64,000 bases of DNA from Bacillus multifaciens (GCF_030756675.1 NZ_JAVBXD010000005.1:62001-126000); one strand, 5' to 3'. Numbered from the stretch's first letter, positions 48,035 to 60,097 are shown. Program-made: numbers and translations. The notes: a model not told the origin generated them from the letters alone.

Positions 48035-49993
48035 TTGCGTTGGATACAAAACCTCTTTTTCAATTAAGGTCGTTCCGTCACGAACAATTTTGTAACGACC
48101 CTTTTTTCCCTCTTGAATAATAAACTCAAGAGAGACTATCGTTGACTCTGTTATCGTTCTCGTTTCAAACGGTTTATCCATAGTATTTTGCATATCTTCT
48201 TTATATATTTCAATTTTTTGTGGCGTTTTCTCTCCAGTTGCTGGTCCTTGATATTGAATTGGAATATTATCAATTTTTACAATTTTTGTTGGTTTTTCTT
48301 TTTGTCCTTCAGAGACAGTAATTGTTACTTTTGCCCCCTCTTTTAAGTTCGTATCTGACTTTGGTGATTGTGAAATAACAAGTCCCTTTTCCACTGTATC
48401 AGAATACTCTCTCTTTATTTCTGGCACAAGCTTTTTCTCGTTTAAATAGCTATTTACACTACTTTCTGTCCAACCAGAAAAATCAACGAGTGGAATTTGT
48501 TTTGGCCCTTTACTAATCCATACCTTTACCTCTTGCTCTTTTTCAACAATAAGTTGTCCTGCTTCTGGACTTTGTAACACAATTTCATTTTGCGGCTTTT
48601 CACTTTCAATATAATAAGGAACAACCCCTTTATATGGAGTCAATTCATCTTTAATCTTCTCGTAATCTTGCCCTACCAAATTAGGCATTTTTTTCTTTTG
48701 CTTTCCACCAGATTGAAAAATTGTAATTTTTGTATTTTCTCGTACAACTCGTCCTGCCGCCGGACTTGTTTTAATAACCTTACCTTCTTCCACTTCATCT
48801 GTATATATAACTTGAGGTGACGTCAATTCGAATCCTTTAAGTGTATTCACTGCTTTTTCATATGTCATTCCAGACACATCTGGCACTTTGACTTCCTTTG
48901 GAATAAAGAAGCCCGGAATCACCGTTACTGCCAGTATTCCACAAACAACTAAAAAAAGGAACGTTGTCAACAAAATTTTAAGCCAACGATTACTTTTTTT
49001 CTTTTTTTGTTCTTTTTCTAGTTCATCCAGCTGCTTTTCTTCTTTTGACTTTCCAGATAAAACAATTGTTTCTTCAGTATTTGTATTTAATAACTGTTCC
49101 TGCTGAATGATAGGAATCGCTTTTGTCGCTTCCATGTCTTCTGGTATATAAAAAGGTTGTTCATTTATTCGCTCTGGATATAAAGCAGTTTCAATATCAC
49201 GTTTCATTGCATTTACAGACTGATAACGATGAAACGGATCTTTCGCTGTTGCTTTTAAAATAATATTTTCTACACTTTGCGGAATATCAGGATTCCACCT
49301 TTTTGGAGATGGTGTTTCATTTTGTAAATGTTTCAGTGCAATAGAAACAGCAGATTCTCCGGAAAATGGCGGTCTTCCAGTTAATAGTTCAAACATTACA
49401 ATCCCAAGAGAGTAAATGTCTGATTGCTTATTCGCAACACCACCTCTTGCCTGTTCAGGAGATAAATAATGAACAGAACCAAGAACAGAATTTGTGTGTG
49501 TTATAGTGGTTGCACTTGTCGCAGTTGCAATTCCAAAATCTGTAACCTTCACAACACCATCATTTCGAACTAAAATATTGTGTGGCTTAATATCACGGTG
49601 GACAATTTCAAAATGATGCGCATGAGCCATCGCAGCAGTTAATTGTTCCATAATAGCAATCGCTTCTTCTACTGGAAGAAGACCTCGCTGTTGTATGTAT
49701 TGCTTTAACGTTTGACCTGGTACATATTCCATAACAAGATAATAGATTCCATCTTCTTCTCCAACATCATACATATTCACAATATTTGGATGCGATAACG
49801 TTGTAACCGACTGTGCTTCTCGATGGAAACGCTTAATAAATTCCTCATTATTTGAATAGTCAAGCCGTAACATTTTTACAGCTACATCACGATCGAGTAT
49901 ATCATCATGCGCCAAATATACATTGGCCATTCCTCCGCCGCCAATCATTTTAAGTAGCTTGTAACGGTCATTTAGGCGTCTTCCAATCATCAC
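48032..49993 (-). CDS. prkC: Membrane Ser/Thr protein kinase PrkC with PASTA repeats
   Basis: Hanks-type kinase that senses muropeptides/peptidoglycan and influences spore germination, cell wall metabolism and translation factors. Kinase domain (about residues 6-270): [20 protein letters not shown] for [14 protein letters not shown] catalytic loop, TDFGIATA, and SPEQARGG activation segment end. One membrane segment (about residues 340-365), then three PASTA domains ([45 protein letters not shown]) outside the cell. I start at GTG 49993 with AGGTGA eight bases upstream, matching the B. subtilis N-terminus; a GTG at 50005 overlapping the prpC stop is the alternative (657 residues). Confidence 0.95.
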   Translation of the reverse strand: MMIGRRLNDRYKLLKMIGGGGMANVYLAHDDILDRDVAVKMLRLDYSNNEEFIKRFHREAQSVTTLSHPNIVNMYDVGEEDGIYYLVMEYVPGQTLKQYIQQRGLLPVEEAIAIMEQLTAAMAHAHHFEIVHRDIKPHNILVRNDGVVKVTDFGIATATSATTITHTNSVLGSVHYLSPEQARGGVANKQSDIYSLGIVMFELLTGRPPFSGESAVSIALKHLQNETPSPKRWNPDIPQSVENIILKATAKDPFHRYQSVNAMKRDIETALYPERINEQPFYIPEDMEATKAIPIIQQEQLLNTNTEETIVLSGKSKEEKQLDELEKEQKKKKSNRWLKILLTTFLFLVVCGILAVTVIPGFFIPKEVKVPDVSGMTYEKAVNTLKGFELTSPQVIYTDEVEEGKVIKTSPAAGRVVRENTKITIFQSGGKQKKKMPNLVGQDYEKIKDELTPYKGVVPYYIESEKPQNEIVLQSPEAGQLIVEKEQEVKVWISKGPKQIPLVDFSGWTESSVNSYLNEKKLVPEIKREYSDTVEKGLVISQSPKSDTNLKEGAKVTITVSEGQKEKPTKIVKIDNIPIQYQGPATGEKTPQKIEIYKEDMQNTMDKPFETRTITESTIVSLEFIIQEGKKGRYKIVRDGTTLIEKEVLYPTQ

Positions 49994-50001
49994 GTTGTCA
50001 T

Positions 50002-50754
50002 TCACCTACTTTCGTTCGCCGAGTCCGCATAATCAATAATGATAAGAGTAATATTGTCTTCTCCTCCAAAATCATTTGCAAGCTGCACAAGTTGTTGACT
50101 TTTCGTTTGCAAAGACTCATCAGCTTGTAAAATTTCTTGCATATTACTCATTGCAACTTTATTAGATAACCCATCCGAGCAGAGCAACAACTGATCTCCT
50201 TCTTCTAACACTAAGGTTTTTACGTCTAATATAACGGTTTCTTCCGTTCCAAGCGCTCTAAGTAAAACATTTTTTCTCGGATGATATTCAGCGTCTTCTT
50301 TGGAAATTTCCCCATGCCGAACGAGTTCATTTACAAGGGAATGATCTTCTGTAACAAGTGACATATAATCATCTGATAGCATATAACAGCGACTGTCTCC
50401 AATATGACCAATCGTCACAAAAGTATCCGTACATATAGCAGCAACGATTGTTGTTCCCATCCCACTACATTCTGGATGTTCTCCAGAATATTTGTATACT
50501 CGTTCATTAATAATTTGTGCATGATTATGTAACCATTGTTCTGCTTTTTTAGGCGTATTCATATTATACGTTTGTTTCCAGTAGTCATGGAACAATTGGA
50601 TTGCCATCGAGCTAGCAACATCGCCTGCTCGATGACCTCCCATTCCATCTGCTACAACCGCTAAAATATCTCCATCTAAATTATGAAATACTCCTGCACT
50701 ATCTTCATTATGTTGACGAACTTTTCCTTTATCTGATAGAAACACGGTTTTCAT
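50002..50754 (-). CDS. prpC: PP2C-family protein phosphatase PrpC
   Basis: Removes phosphate from PrkC and its substrates. PPM motifs: [58 protein letters not shown] and [11 protein letters not shown], supplying the Asp residues for two metals. The start is the ATG at 50754 with GAGGTG five bases upstream (250 residues). The adjacent ATG 50757 is possible; the longer frame to 50820 overlaps rlmN and is rejected. Directly followed by prkC, so the kinase and phosphatase are made together. Confidence 0.96.
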   Translation of the reverse strand: MKTVFLSDKGKVRQHNEDSAGVFHNLDGDILAVVADGMGGHRAGDVASSMAIQLFHDYWKQTYNMNTPKKAEQWLHNHAQIINERVYKYSGEHPECSGMGTTIVAAICTDTFVTIGHIGDSRCYMLSDDYMSLVTEDHSLVNELVRHGEISKEDAEYHPRKNVLLRALGTEETVILDVKTLVLEEGDQLLLCSDGLSNKVAMSNMQEILQADESLQTKSQQLVQLANDFGGEDNITLIIIDYADSANESR

Positions 50755-50758
50755 CATC

Positions 50759-51847
50759 TCACCTCGTCTCTTCTTTGCGCTCCTTTGCACGCAATTGACC
50801 GCAGGCTGCATCAATATCATGACCTTGTTCGCGACGAATTGTTACGTTAACACCACGATCTTTTAATGTTTTTTCAAACAAGAAAATTTGTTCACGCGGC
50901 GTTCTCACATAGTCACGTTCTGGTACATAGTTAACTGGAATTAAGTTAACATGACATTTCACACCTTTTAACAGCTGAGCTAACTCTTCAGCATGTTCGA
51001 CTTGGTCGTTTTCTCCTCCAAATAAGCCATACTCAAATGTAACGCGGCGTCCTGTTTTTTCAGTGTAGTATTTAATAGCTTCCATTAAATCTGGCAGCTT
51101 GTACGCTCGGTTAATTGGCATTAATTTTGAGCGCAGCTCTGTATTTGGAGCATGTAAAGAAACCGCAAAGTTAATTTGTATATTTTCTTCAGCAAACTTA
51201 TAAATTTTCGGGATAATTCCACTCGTTGATACGGTCATATGACGCGCTCCAATGTGAAGTCCTTTTTCATGATTCACGATGCGTAAAAACGCCATTAAAC
51301 TGTCATAATTATCAAATGGTTCTCCGATTCCCATCACAACTAGAGAGCTAACACGCTCATCTGTAGCGTCTAACTCACGTTGCACTTCGACAACTTGCGC
51401 AACAATCTCACCTGCTTCTAAATTACGTTTTAAGCCGCCAAGTGTTGATGCGCAAAACGTACAGCCAATTCGGCACCCAACTTGTGTTGTCACACAAATT
51501 GAATTTCCGTACTCATGGCGCATTAATACTGTTTCAATAGAATAACCATCATGCAGTTGAAATAAAAATTTAATCGTTCCATCTGAAGATGTTTGTTTTA
51601 CTAATGTTTTTAAAGTTGTAATATCAAAGGAATTCGACAATTTTTCACGCAATCCTTTAGAAAGGTTGGACATATCCTCAAAAGTTGTTACTCTTTTTTT
51701 GTATAGCCAATCAAAAATTTGACCAGCACGGAATTTCGGTTCCCCTTGTTCTTTTAACCATTGTTCCATATCATGAAGCTGCAAGGAATAAATGGATGGC
51801 TTTTTTTCTTCCAATTCTTTTTTTTGTTTTTTTACAGTAGTTTCCAT
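50759..51847 (-). CDS. rlmN: Dual-specificity 23S rRNA/tRNA adenine-C2 methyltransferase RlmN
   Basis: Radical-SAM enzyme that methylates A2503 of 23S rRNA and A37 of some tRNAs. The iron-sulfur motif is [12 protein letters not shown] (C-x3-C-x2-C, near residue 130), followed by [13 protein letters not shown] (SAM site). The second catalytic Cys is in the C-terminal part ([11 protein letters not shown]). The length of 362 residues is normal. It overlaps no neighbour and lies 4 bp behind rsmB. Confidence 0.97.
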   Translation of the reverse strand: METTVKKQKKELEEKKPSIYSLQLHDMEQWLKEQGEPKFRAGQIFDWLYKKRVTTFEDMSNLSKGLREKLSNSFDITTLKTLVKQTSSDGTIKFLFQLHDGYSIETVLMRHEYGNSICVTTQVGCRIGCTFCASTLGGLKRNLEAGEIVAQVVEVQRELDATDERVSSLVVMGIGEPFDNYDSLMAFLRIVNHEKGLHIGARHMTVSTSGIIPKIYKFAEENIQINFAVSLHAPNTELRSKLMPINRAYKLPDLMEAIKYYTEKTGRRVTFEYGLFGGENDQVEHAEELAQLLKGVKCHVNLIPVNYVPERDYVRTPREQIFLFEKTLKDRGVNVTIRREQGHDIDAACGQLRAKERKEETR

Positions 51848-51851
51848 GATG

Positions 51852-53186
51852 CTACACCTTCTTTCTTAAACAAGCAATATAAAATCCATCCGTTGCAAAG
51901 TAATGCGGCAAAATTTGCACTCCACCTTTTCCTACATATGGATGCATAGCTTTTGGCAATCGATCTTTCATTGTTGTATCCCATTCAAATTCAGAATGTG
52001 ATTGTAAAAACTGCTCGATTACTTGTTCATTTTCTACTTTCTCAATTGTACACGTACTATAAATAAGGCGTCCTCCCTTTTTCAACAAAGGAGCTACCTT
52101 TTCTAAAATAGATAGTTGAATATTGGCAAGTCTTTCACTATCTTCTTTTTGTTTTCCTATTTTAATATCCGGCTTACGGCGAATTACCCCAAATCCAGAA
52201 CACGGCGCATCTACTAATACTTTATCAAAGCTCTCTTGTTCAAAATGCTCTTGCACTTTCCGTGCATCAAGTGCTTTTGCTTCGACATTTTCTAGTTGAA
52301 GGCGCTTTGCTTGCTGCTGAATTAAACGCACTTTATGTGGGTGTAAATCAAGAGAAATAACTTTCCCCGTTCCTCCCAAACGTTCTGCAATATGCGTTGT
52401 CTTCCCGCCAGGAGCAGCGCAGCTATCTAGAATAATATCTCCTGCTTCCGGATCAAGCGCGCGAGCCACAAGCATAGAACTTTCATCTTGAATAGATAGC
52501 AATCCTTCTTGAAATGCTTCTGTATGAGCTAGATTCCCTTTTTCAATTTGAATCGCATCTTCCGACAAATCGCCATGCTTTGCTTGAAGTCCTTCTGTTT
52601 CTAACATTTTGAGCGCATCTTCTACAGACGTTTTCGCTACATTAACCCTGGCGGTTGGAACTGGCGGGAGTAAGTTTACTTCACACATTTGTCTTGCTGT
52701 TTCAATTCCGTATGCTTCTATCCACTCTTTTACAAGCCATTCTGGATGACTTGTTGCAATAGCAAGGCGCTTTTCCGGACTTTTAATCTCATCTAGCGAT
52801 GGAACTCCTTCACGCTGAATCGAACGAAGTACCCCATTCACAAGTCCAGCGATTCCTTTATGACCACGACGCTTCGCAATTTCAACTGCTTCATGAATGG
52901 CAGCACGCTCTGGAACACGATCTAAATATAGCATTTGATATAAAGAGAGACGAAGGAGTACTTTCACCCACAGTTCAATCTTTTTTCGTAAAAACGGCTG
53001 TAAATAATAATCAAGTGTATCACGTCGCTGGATTGTTCCGTATACAATTTCAGTTAACAAGCCAACATCTTTTTTATCAATGCTACTCTTTTCAATCAGG
53101 TTGTTTAAAAGCAAGTTGCTATATGCGCCGCTTTTTTCAACTTGTACTAAACCGTCAAGAGCTAATTCACGAACATTTTGTTTCAT
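51852..53186 (-). CDS. rsmB: 16S rRNA (cytosine-C5)-methyltransferase RsmB
   Basis: Methylates C967 (E. coli numbering). An N-terminal NusB-like helical domain (about residues 1-140) precedes the Rossmann methyltransferase: [17 protein letters not shown] (SAM), [16 protein letters not shown] (motif IV) and [14 protein letters not shown] with the catalytic Cys. The length is 444 residues. It overlaps the fmt stop by four bases, coupling the two. Confidence 0.97.
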   Translation of the reverse strand: MKQNVRELALDGLVQVEKSGAYSNLLLNNLIEKSSIDKKDVGLLTEIVYGTIQRRDTLDYYLQPFLRKKIELWVKVLLRLSLYQMLYLDRVPERAAIHEAVEIAKRRGHKGIAGLVNGVLRSIQREGVPSLDEIKSPEKRLAIATSHPEWLVKEWIEAYGIETARQMCEVNLLPPVPTARVNVAKTSVEDALKMLETEGLQAKHGDLSEDAIQIEKGNLAHTEAFQEGLLSIQDESSMLVARALDPEAGDIILDSCAAPGGKTTHIAERLGGTGKVISLDLHPHKVRLIQQQAKRLQLENVEAKALDARKVQEHFEQESFDKVLVDAPCSGFGVIRRKPDIKIGKQKEDSERLANIQLSILEKVAPLLKKGGRLIYSTCTIEKVENEQVIEQFLQSHSEFEWDTTMKDRLPKAMHPYVGKGGVQILPHYFATDGFYIACLRKKV

Positions 53187-54127
53187 GCGTCTTCTCCTAA
53201 CTTCGTACCTATTTCAGGTTTTGTTCCACGTAAAAATTGTGAACAGTCCATGCGTTTTTTACCAGATGGCTGCAACTTAGTAATTTTAATTGCTGTTTCA
53301 TTTCCTGTTGCGACAACGAACCCATCTTCTTCAATTGCAACTACTGTTCCCGCTTCCGCTTTCTTTGTTACAGAAACTTTTTCTCCCCACCATACTTTTA
53401 CAACTTGTCCTGCTAATGTCGTATAAGCTACTGGCCATGGATTTAAACCACGAATATGATTGTAGACCTCTTCTCCTGTTTTCGTCCAATCAATCTTTTC
53501 CTGCTCACGTTTAATATTATAAGCAAATGTTGCTTCTTCCTCATTCTGTTTAATTGGTTCTAACTTTCCTTGTATTAAAAGTGGAACCGTTTCAGATAAT
53601 AACTGAGCTCCCGCTACACTTAATTTATCAAATAATGAGCCGGTTGTTTCACGTTCGGTAATTTCCACTTCTACTTGCGTTAAAATATCACCAGCATCTA
53701 ATTTTTCAACCATATACATAATCGTAATGCCTGTTTTTTCTTTTCCTTGCATAATCGAATAATGAATAGGTGCACCGCCGCGAAGTTCTGGAAGTAATGA
53801 AGCATGGACATTAATACATCCATATTTCGGCGCTTCTAAAATTTCATTTGGTACGATTTGTCCAAATGCAGCTGTCACAATTAAATCTGGATCTAATGCC
53901 AACACTTGTTCATATTCATCTTTTTCACGAATTTTTAACGGTTGTAATACCGGAATACCATGTTTTTCTGCTTCAACTTTCACAGGTGTTGGGGTTAACA
54001 CCTTTTTTCTACCTACTGGACGATCAGGCTGCGTCACAACACCAATCACATCATATCCATCTTCAATAAGACGACGAAGCACCGGCACTGAAAAGTCCGG
54101 TGTTCCCATAAATACAACTTTCACCAT
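53183..54127 (-). CDS. fmt: Methionyl-tRNA formyltransferase
   Basis: Formylates initiator Met-tRNA with 10-formyltetrahydrofolate. [17 protein letters not shown] at the N-terminus, catalytic block [20 protein letters not shown] (Asn, His) with [19 protein letters not shown], and the tRNA-binding C-terminal beta-barrel (about residues 205-314). The start is the ATG at 54127 behind AAGGAG; the TTG at 54133 is too close. This gives 314 residues. It lies 16 bp behind def, the classic def-fmt pair. Confidence 0.98.
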   Translation of the reverse strand: MVKVVFMGTPDFSVPVLRRLIEDGYDVIGVVTQPDRPVGRKKVLTPTPVKVEAEKHGIPVLQPLKIREKDEYEQVLALDPDLIVTAAFGQIVPNEILEAPKYGCINVHASLLPELRGGAPIHYSIMQGKEKTGITIMYMVEKLDAGDILTQVEVEITERETTGSLFDKLSVAGAQLLSETVPLLIQGKLEPIKQNEEEATFAYNIKREQEKIDWTKTGEEVYNHIRGLNPWPVAYTTLAGQVVKVWWGEKVSVTKKAEAGTVVAIEEDGFVVATGNETAIKITKLQPSGKKRMDCSQFLRGTKPEIGTKLGEDA

Positions 54128-54143
54128 TTGCAAAACTCTCCTT

Positions 54144-54620
54144 TTACATCTCTTCTAATTCATTTTCCTCATAATATCGCGTTACTTTAGATGTAAATAA
54201 CACACCATGTAAATGATCGATTTCATGTTGGATTGCACGGGCCAAAAAGCCGTCTGCTTCTAATAAAAACACTTTCCCGCGGCGATTTTGGGCACGTACT
54301 TTAATATACTCAGCACGCGTTACATCACCAAAAAGCCCCGGAAAACTTAAGCAGCCTTCGGGACCTACTTGTTCACCACGTTGTTCTAAAATAACAGGAT
54401 TAATTAATTCAATTTTCCCGTTATCATCATCAATGTCCACAACAGCAACTTGCAGACTTACACCAACTTGCGGTGCTGCTAATCCAACACCATCCGCAAT
54501 TAGCATTGTTTCGTGCATATCTTTTAAAAGCTTCACTAACTTTTTATCAAAATTTATAACACGTTCACACGGTGTTTCTAATACTTCATTTGGATGTTTT
54601 ACAATTTCTAATGTTGCCAT
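54144..54620 (-). CDS. def: Peptide deformylase
   Basis: Removes the N-formyl group from nascent proteins. Three motifs with the metal ligands: [10 protein letters not shown] (near residue 44), EGCLSFPG (Cys, near residue 94) and QHEIDHLHG (two His, near residue 136). The 158-residue length and motif spacing point to a type 1 enzyme; Bacillus usually has a second, type 2 deformylase elsewhere. GGAGAG stands before the ATG. An R2-type element separates it from priA. Confidence 0.97.
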   Translation of the reverse strand: MATLEIVKHPNEVLETPCERVINFDKKLVKLLKDMHETMLIADGVGLAAPQVGVSLQVAVVDIDDDNGKIELINPVILEQRGEQVGPEGCLSFPGLFGDVTRAEYIKVRAQNRRGKVFLLEADGFLARAIQHEIDHLHGVLFTSKVTRYYEENELEEM

Positions 54621-54654
54621 ACTGCTCTCCTTTTCAACTTACGTTCGGATTGAA

Positions 54655-54780
54655 ATAAAGTGAAACTTCCATCAATGGAGGCAACTCCACTGATGATTAG
54701 CCTACCTAATTGGGCGCATGCCAGCAGTAAGGGTACGGGCAGCGAGTCTTTGCCTCCTACTTGTAAAGGTTCCACTTTAT
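54655..54780. repeat. MITE-like R2 element, about 126 bp with 30-bp imperfect terminal inverted repeats
   Basis: Left end (54655-54684) reads ATAAAGTGAAACTTCC then ATCAATGGAGGCAA; the right end (54750-54780) read on the minus strand is ATAAAGTGGAACCTTTACAA then GTAGGAGGCAA. The ends match at most positions. No coding frame is inside. It fills nearly the whole def-priA gap. The middle contains TTGGGCGCATGCCAGCA, GC-richer than the surroundings. Other R2 copies in this window show one end only. Confidence 0.75.
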
Positions 54781-54810
54781 TTTATCCATTTGCCTCAAAA
54801 TTCAGCTCTA

Positions 54811-57216
54811 TTACATCAACATAGTTGGATTAAAATCAATTGAAATTTGCAGGTCTTTTTGCATTTCTGCTTGATAATGTTCATTTATCATTTTAAGCAC
54901 GTACTTTAAGTTTGGTTCCCGTTTGTATTTTATCATGCATTGGTAACGATATCTATCTTTTATACGAGGAATTGCCGAAGCAACCGGACCTAAGATCATC
55001 GTTTGCTGTGAACAATGTTGTCGTAAAAAACCAACAATTTTCTCTGTTACCTGCACTGCTTTTAATAATTCCGGATGAGATACTGTAACTAATGTGACAT
55101 AATAATATGGTGGATATTGCCGCATTTTCCGCATATACATCTCATGTTCAAAAAACATATCATACTTCTGTTGTTTTGCTAATTCTATACTATAGTGTTC
55201 AGGTGTATACGTTTGAATCACTACTTCTCCTGGAAGTTCATGACGTCCAGCTCGGCCGCTTACTTGCGTTAAAAGCTGATATGTTTTTTCGCTCGCCCGA
55301 AAATCCGGCAAATGCAGCATTGTATCTGCTGTCAATACACCTACAAGCGTCACATTTGGAAAATCAAGACCTTTAGCAATCATTTGTGTTCCAAGTAAAA
55401 TATTTGCCTCTCCTGCCCCAAATGACTTCAGGAGCTTTTCATGCATCCCTTTACGGCTTGTCGTATCGACATCCATTCGAATAACGCGTGCTTCTGGAAA
55501 CAATTTTGTAATTTCTTCTTCAACCTTTTGTGTCCCTGTCCCAAAGAAGCGGATATAGGTACTATTACAAGCAGGACAAGCATTCGGTAAATTTTCCTCA
55601 TAACTACAATAATGACATTTCAAGCGGTTATTCATTCTGTGATATGTAAGTGAAATATCACAGTGCGGGCATTGCACGACATATCCGCAATCACGGCACA
55701 TAACGAATGTCGAATGCCCTCTTCGGTTTAAAAAAAGCACCATTTGTTCTTTTTTCTCTAATCGATCCGCTATCTTCTCATGAAGAAGCTGAGAAAACAT
55801 AGAACGATTGCCACCCCTAAGCTCTTCTCGCATATCAATAATCTCAACTGCTGGCAAATCTCTTTCATTCATCCGCTTTGTCATTGAAAGGAGGGTATAT
55901 ACACCTTTTTTAGCACGAGCAAACGATTCTAGTGTAGGTGTAGCACTTCCTAACACAACAGGACAATTGTGATATTCTCCTCGCCGAATTGCAACAGAAC
56001 GTGCGTGGTAGCGCGGATTGTCCTCTTGTTTGTAACTCGATTCATGTTCTTCATCAATAATAATAATCCCTAAATTCTCAAATGGTGCAAAAATTGCTGA
56101 ACGTGCTCCTACAACTACTTTAACTTCTTTCCGTAAGATTTTACGCCATTCATCATATTTTTCCCCAACCGACAATGCACTATGAAGAACTGCAACTTGC
56201 GAGCCAAAACGCCCTTTAAAGCGGTCCACCATTTGCGGTGTTAATGAAATTTCAGGTACAAGTACAATCGCTTCTTTTCCTTTTCTAAGCACTTCTTCAA
56301 TTGATTGTAAATAAACTTCTGTTTTTCCGCTTCCTGTGACACCATACAGTAAAAACGTCTCCTGCTGCTCTTTGGTAATGGAGGTTAAGATTGGTGCAAT
56401 CACCTGTCGTTGTTCTTCTGTAAGCGGGAATGGTTTTGTGCGCTCAAAAGCATCATCATCATACGGATTTCGATATACTTCTACATATTTTTCAGCTAAC
56501 AAACCTTTTTTTACAAGAGATTTAATGGGCGCATCGGTCATTTGCAATTCTTCCATTACTACTTTTAACGGTACGGACTGATAGTGTTCCATGAAATAAT
56601 ACAATACATCTTGCTGCTTTTTACTCTTTAAATGAAAGGCCGTTTCCTCTAATTCTTCGTACTGCAAAACAGGTTGAATCATTTTTTGCTTTTTCTTTTG
56701 CGCCTTATCTTTTACTTCATAAACAACCTCTACAGTCCCTTTTGCAATTTCTGTTTGCACCGCACGGTACAACTGTGGTTGTTCATCAAGCACGTTCCAA
56801 TCGATGCTTTCTTTTCCTTGAAAGAGCCATTTCACATTGGCCGCTACCTCTTCTGGCCTATGAAGACGTAGCTGTTTTTTATATGTTGCTTTAATTGCTG
56901 TTGGCAACATAACTTGGAATGCTGAAATTGTGAAACAAAGCGTTTCTTCTGTAAGCCAGCTTCCAAGCTGCAACAATTCCTCATTTAATACAGGTGTAAC
57001 ATCTAACAATTCATGCAATGCTTTTAACTTATTTACATCTACATCTACTGTATCTTTTATCCCGATGACAAATCCTTGTAATTTTCGCGGTCCAAATGGA
57101 ACAACGACTCTCATACCCTTTTGAACAAGATCTTCCCAGCGTTTAGGAATAATATAATCGAATGGCCTATCCGTTTGCCTTGCTGGAACATCGACAATTA
57201 CACTTGCAAATTTCAT
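54811..57216 (-). CDS. priA: Primosomal replication protein PriA (3'-5' helicase)
   Basis: Restarts collapsed replication forks. N-terminal DNA-binding domain (residues 1-105), helicase motifs LLYGVTGSGKTEVYLQ (I), IIIIDEEHESSYKQ (II), LGSATPTLESFA (III), LGTQMIAKGLDFPNVTLVG and QVSGRAGR. The zinc-binding insertion is between helicase lobes with pairs CRDC, CPHC, CHYC, CPAC. The length of 801 residues is typical. It overlaps the coaBC stop by four bases (57213-57216). Confidence 0.97.
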   Translation of the reverse strand: MKFASVIVDVPARQTDRPFDYIIPKRWEDLVQKGMRVVVPFGPRKLQGFVIGIKDTVDVDVNKLKALHELLDVTPVLNEELLQLGSWLTEETLCFTISAFQVMLPTAIKATYKKQLRLHRPEEVAANVKWLFQGKESIDWNVLDEQPQLYRAVQTEIAKGTVEVVYEVKDKAQKKKQKMIQPVLQYEELEETAFHLKSKKQQDVLYYFMEHYQSVPLKVVMEELQMTDAPIKSLVKKGLLAEKYVEVYRNPYDDDAFERTKPFPLTEEQRQVIAPILTSITKEQQETFLLYGVTGSGKTEVYLQSIEEVLRKGKEAIVLVPEISLTPQMVDRFKGRFGSQVAVLHSALSVGEKYDEWRKILRKEVKVVVGARSAIFAPFENLGIIIIDEEHESSYKQEDNPRYHARSVAIRRGEYHNCPVVLGSATPTLESFARAKKGVYTLLSMTKRMNERDLPAVEIIDMREELRGGNRSMFSQLLHEKIADRLEKKEQMVLFLNRRGHSTFVMCRDCGYVVQCPHCDISLTYHRMNNRLKCHYCSYEENLPNACPACNSTYIRFFGTGTQKVEEEITKLFPEARVIRMDVDTTSRKGMHEKLLKSFGAGEANILLGTQMIAKGLDFPNVTLVGVLTADTMLHLPDFRASEKTYQLLTQVSGRAGRHELPGEVVIQTYTPEHYSIELAKQQKYDMFFEHEMYMRKMRQYPPYYYVTLVTVSHPELLKAVQVTEKIVGFLRQHCSQQTMILGPVASAIPRIKDRYRYQCMIKYKREPNLKYVLKMINEHYQAEMQKDLQISIDFNPTMLM

Positions 57217-58418
57217 GCAGGATCATCTTCCAACATTTTTTCAACTTGTAATAAAATTTCTCTCGCTACTTCCTGCTTTGTTAGCAGCGGCAATTCAACC
57301 ACGGCGCCATTTCGTTTATACATTGTCACAATATTTGTGTCTGTACCAAATCCTGCTCCTTCTGCTTTTACATCATTCGCAACAATCATGTCAGCATTTT
57401 TTTCACGTAATTTTTTTGTTGCATACTCTGCAACGTTCGTTGTTTCTGCTGCAAAACCAATGAGTAATTGATGCTCTTTTCGCTCACCTAATGTTTTAAG
57501 AATATCTATCGTACGTTCCAATTCGATAATCGTATCGCCAGTTTTCTTTTTCATTTTTTCATCATAAACGATTTTCGGTCGATAATCTGCAACGGCAGCT
57601 GTTTTGATCACAACATCCATACGAGAATAATGATGTAAAACTGCCTCTAACATATCTTGTGCTGATTGCACTTGTATTGTCGTTACATTTGCAGGCGGCG
57701 TTAGCGCCGTTGGGCCAGAAATAAGAAGGACTTCTGCACCAAGGCTTGCCGCAACTTCTGCAAGCGCATATCCCATTTTCCCAGAAGAAAAATTCGTCAT
57801 AAAACGAACTGGGTCAATTTTTTCACGTGTCGGTCCTGCTGTCACCAATATTCGTTTACCTTGCAGCGGCTTCCCTTCTGAAAAATGTTTCTCTAACATT
57901 GCCACAATGTTTTCTGGTTCTTCTAAGCGGCCTTTGGCAACATATCCACAAGCTAAAAAGCCTTCTCCAGGCTCAATAAATGTATAACCTAACTGCTTTA
58001 ACGTTTGCATGTTTTTTTGGACAACTGGATTTTCGTACATATGAACATTCATCGCAGGTGCAATCCACACTGGAGCTGTTGTTGCAAGAAGCGTCGTTGA
58101 AATCATATCATCTGCTAAACCGTTTGCGAATTTACCAATGATATTTGCTGTCGCAGGTGCAACAAGTACAAGATCAGCCCAGTCTGCTAAATCAATATGA
58201 GCAATGACTGCTGAATCTTTTTCATCAAATGTATCTGTGTATACATCATGGCGAGAAAGTGCTTGAAATGTAAGTGGTGTAACAAACTTCATTGCCGACT
58301 CGCTCATTATTACTTTTACAAGCGCACCTGCCTGTGTTAATTTACTTGTTAGCGCAGCTGCCTTAAATACAGCAATGCCCCCTGTGACACATAAAAGTAT
58401 TTTTTTCCCTTTTAGCAT
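57213..58418 (-). CDS. coaBC: Bifunctional CoaBC: phosphopantothenoylcysteine synthetase/decarboxylase
   Basis: Two steps of coenzyme A synthesis. N-terminal FMN-dependent decarboxylase CoaC (about residues 1-185): LLCVTGGIAVFKAAAL, AHIDLADWADLVLVAPATAN with the active His, PAMNVHMYENPVVQ and the Cys loop GFLACGYVAKGRL. C-terminal CTP-dependent synthetase CoaB: ILVTAGPTREKIDPVRFMTN, continuing FSSGKMGYALAE, and IGFAAETTNV. The start is the ATG at 58418 behind AAAGAGGAC; the frame to 58472 reaches into the upstream region without family similarity. This gives 401 residues. Confidence 0.97.
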   Translation of the reverse strand: MLKGKKILLCVTGGIAVFKAAALTSKLTQAGALVKVIMSESAMKFVTPLTFQALSRHDVYTDTFDEKDSAVIAHIDLADWADLVLVAPATANIIGKFANGLADDMISTTLLATTAPVWIAPAMNVHMYENPVVQKNMQTLKQLGYTFIEPGEGFLACGYVAKGRLEEPENIVAMLEKHFSEGKPLQGKRILVTAGPTREKIDPVRFMTNFSSGKMGYALAEVAASLGAEVLLISGPTALTPPANVTTIQVQSAQDMLEAVLHHYSRMDVVIKTAAVADYRPKIVYDEKMKKKTGDTIIELERTIDILKTLGERKEHQLLIGFAAETTNVAEYATKKLREKNADMIVANDVKAEGAGFGTDTNIVTMYKRNGAVVELPLLTKQEVAREILLQVEKMLEDDPA

Positions 58419-58510
58419 AAGTCTCGTCCTCTTTCTTTCATGACACTGAGTCTTTTTCGAACTCCAAGCCATTCATACTCTTTACATACAAATAGAAGCT
58501 GTCGCTCCCC

Positions 58511-58898
58511 TATATAAATCCTTTTTGATCTTTCCACATATCCATTGCTACTTTACAGAAATAAGAAGCCCGCACTTGCTTTCTCCCTCTTTTTGAACTT
58601 CACATGTGACAGAAATAGGCTTGACCGCTGCTATGCATGGCCAGGTGCTCTTACCCACCTAAAAAGAAAGCTTCTATGTCAGTTTTTAATTTATCTATAT
58701 AAATCCATTTTGACTTTTCAACATGTAGATTGCTGCTATGCAGAAAAATAGATTCTGCTACTTTCTTTCTCCCTTTGTTTGAACTTCGCATGTGACAGAA
58801 ATAAGCCCTGACCGCTTCTACGCATGGCCAGACGCTCTCGCCCACTTAAAAAGAAAAAGGTTGTTATGTCGGTTTTTTAACTTGGATTTATATACATC
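58511..58898 (+). repeat. Intergenic repeat R1, two tandem units of 185-200 bp
   Basis: The 570-bp gap between rpoZ and coaBC (58419-58988) has no gene. Two R1 units follow each other: 58511-58695 and 58696-58898. Both start TATATAAATCC, contain TTCTCCCT...GAACTTC, CATGTGACAGAAATA, a GACCGCT core (ACCGCTTCTACGCATGGCCA in the second) and CTTAAAAAGAAA or similar, and end in a TATGTCNGTTTTTTAA-type tail. They lie in the plus orientation, antisense to neighbouring genes, unlike the pair at 20.6 kb. Confidence 0.78.
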
Positions 58899-58899
58899 G

Positions 58900-58937
58900 T
58901 AAAAAAATAACAACCTACTTGTAAATAGGTTGTTACT
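58900..58937 (-). terminator. Terminator behind rpoZ
   Basis: Minus-strand AACAACCTA / TAGGTTGTTA with seven T after it. It ends the yloC-remA-gmk-rpoZ unit. Confidence 0.88.
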
Positions 58938-58988
58938 GTTACATAGAAAAGTATAGTATCTATGCCTCTATTTGTCGAAAAGAAAGCT

Positions 58989-59201
58989 TTACTTTTGGTT
59001 GTTATCTTCACTTGGTTCGTAGTTTAATATTTGCGCATTAATTTCTTCTAATGCTTTCCCTACAAATTTATGAGATACTGGTTGCTCAACACTACAATCG
59101 TCATGCTCTTGCATTTCACGAGCGCGCTTTGCAGCTACTGTTACTAGCGTATATTTAGAATCAATTTTTTGTAACAATGAATCAATAGATGGGTTTAACA
59201 T
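58989..59201 (-). CDS. rpoZ: RNA polymerase omega subunit
   Basis: Small subunit that helps beta' folding. The 70 residues begin [20 protein letters not shown] and show [12 protein letters not shown] and [15 protein letters not shown], the conserved helices. GGAGG lies nine bases before the ATG. It follows gmk by one base, an order kept across bacteria. It would also bind (p)ppGpp in proteobacteria; that site is not expected in Firmicutes. Confidence 0.97.
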   Translation of the reverse strand: MLNPSIDSLLQKIDSKYTLVTVAAKRAREMQEHDDCSVEQPVSHKFVGKALEEINAQILNYEPSEDNNQK

Positions 59202-59202
59202 A

Positions 59203-60097
<895 letters not shown>

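Noticed and set aside
54660-54780. Riboswitch or T-box in the def-priA gap
   Set aside because: The region is explained by the two inverted R2 ends; no known aptamer motif is visible.
58511-58898. CRISPR array
   Set aside because: The repeat unit is about 185 bp with only two copies and no short regularly spaced identical repeats; no cas genes are in the window.
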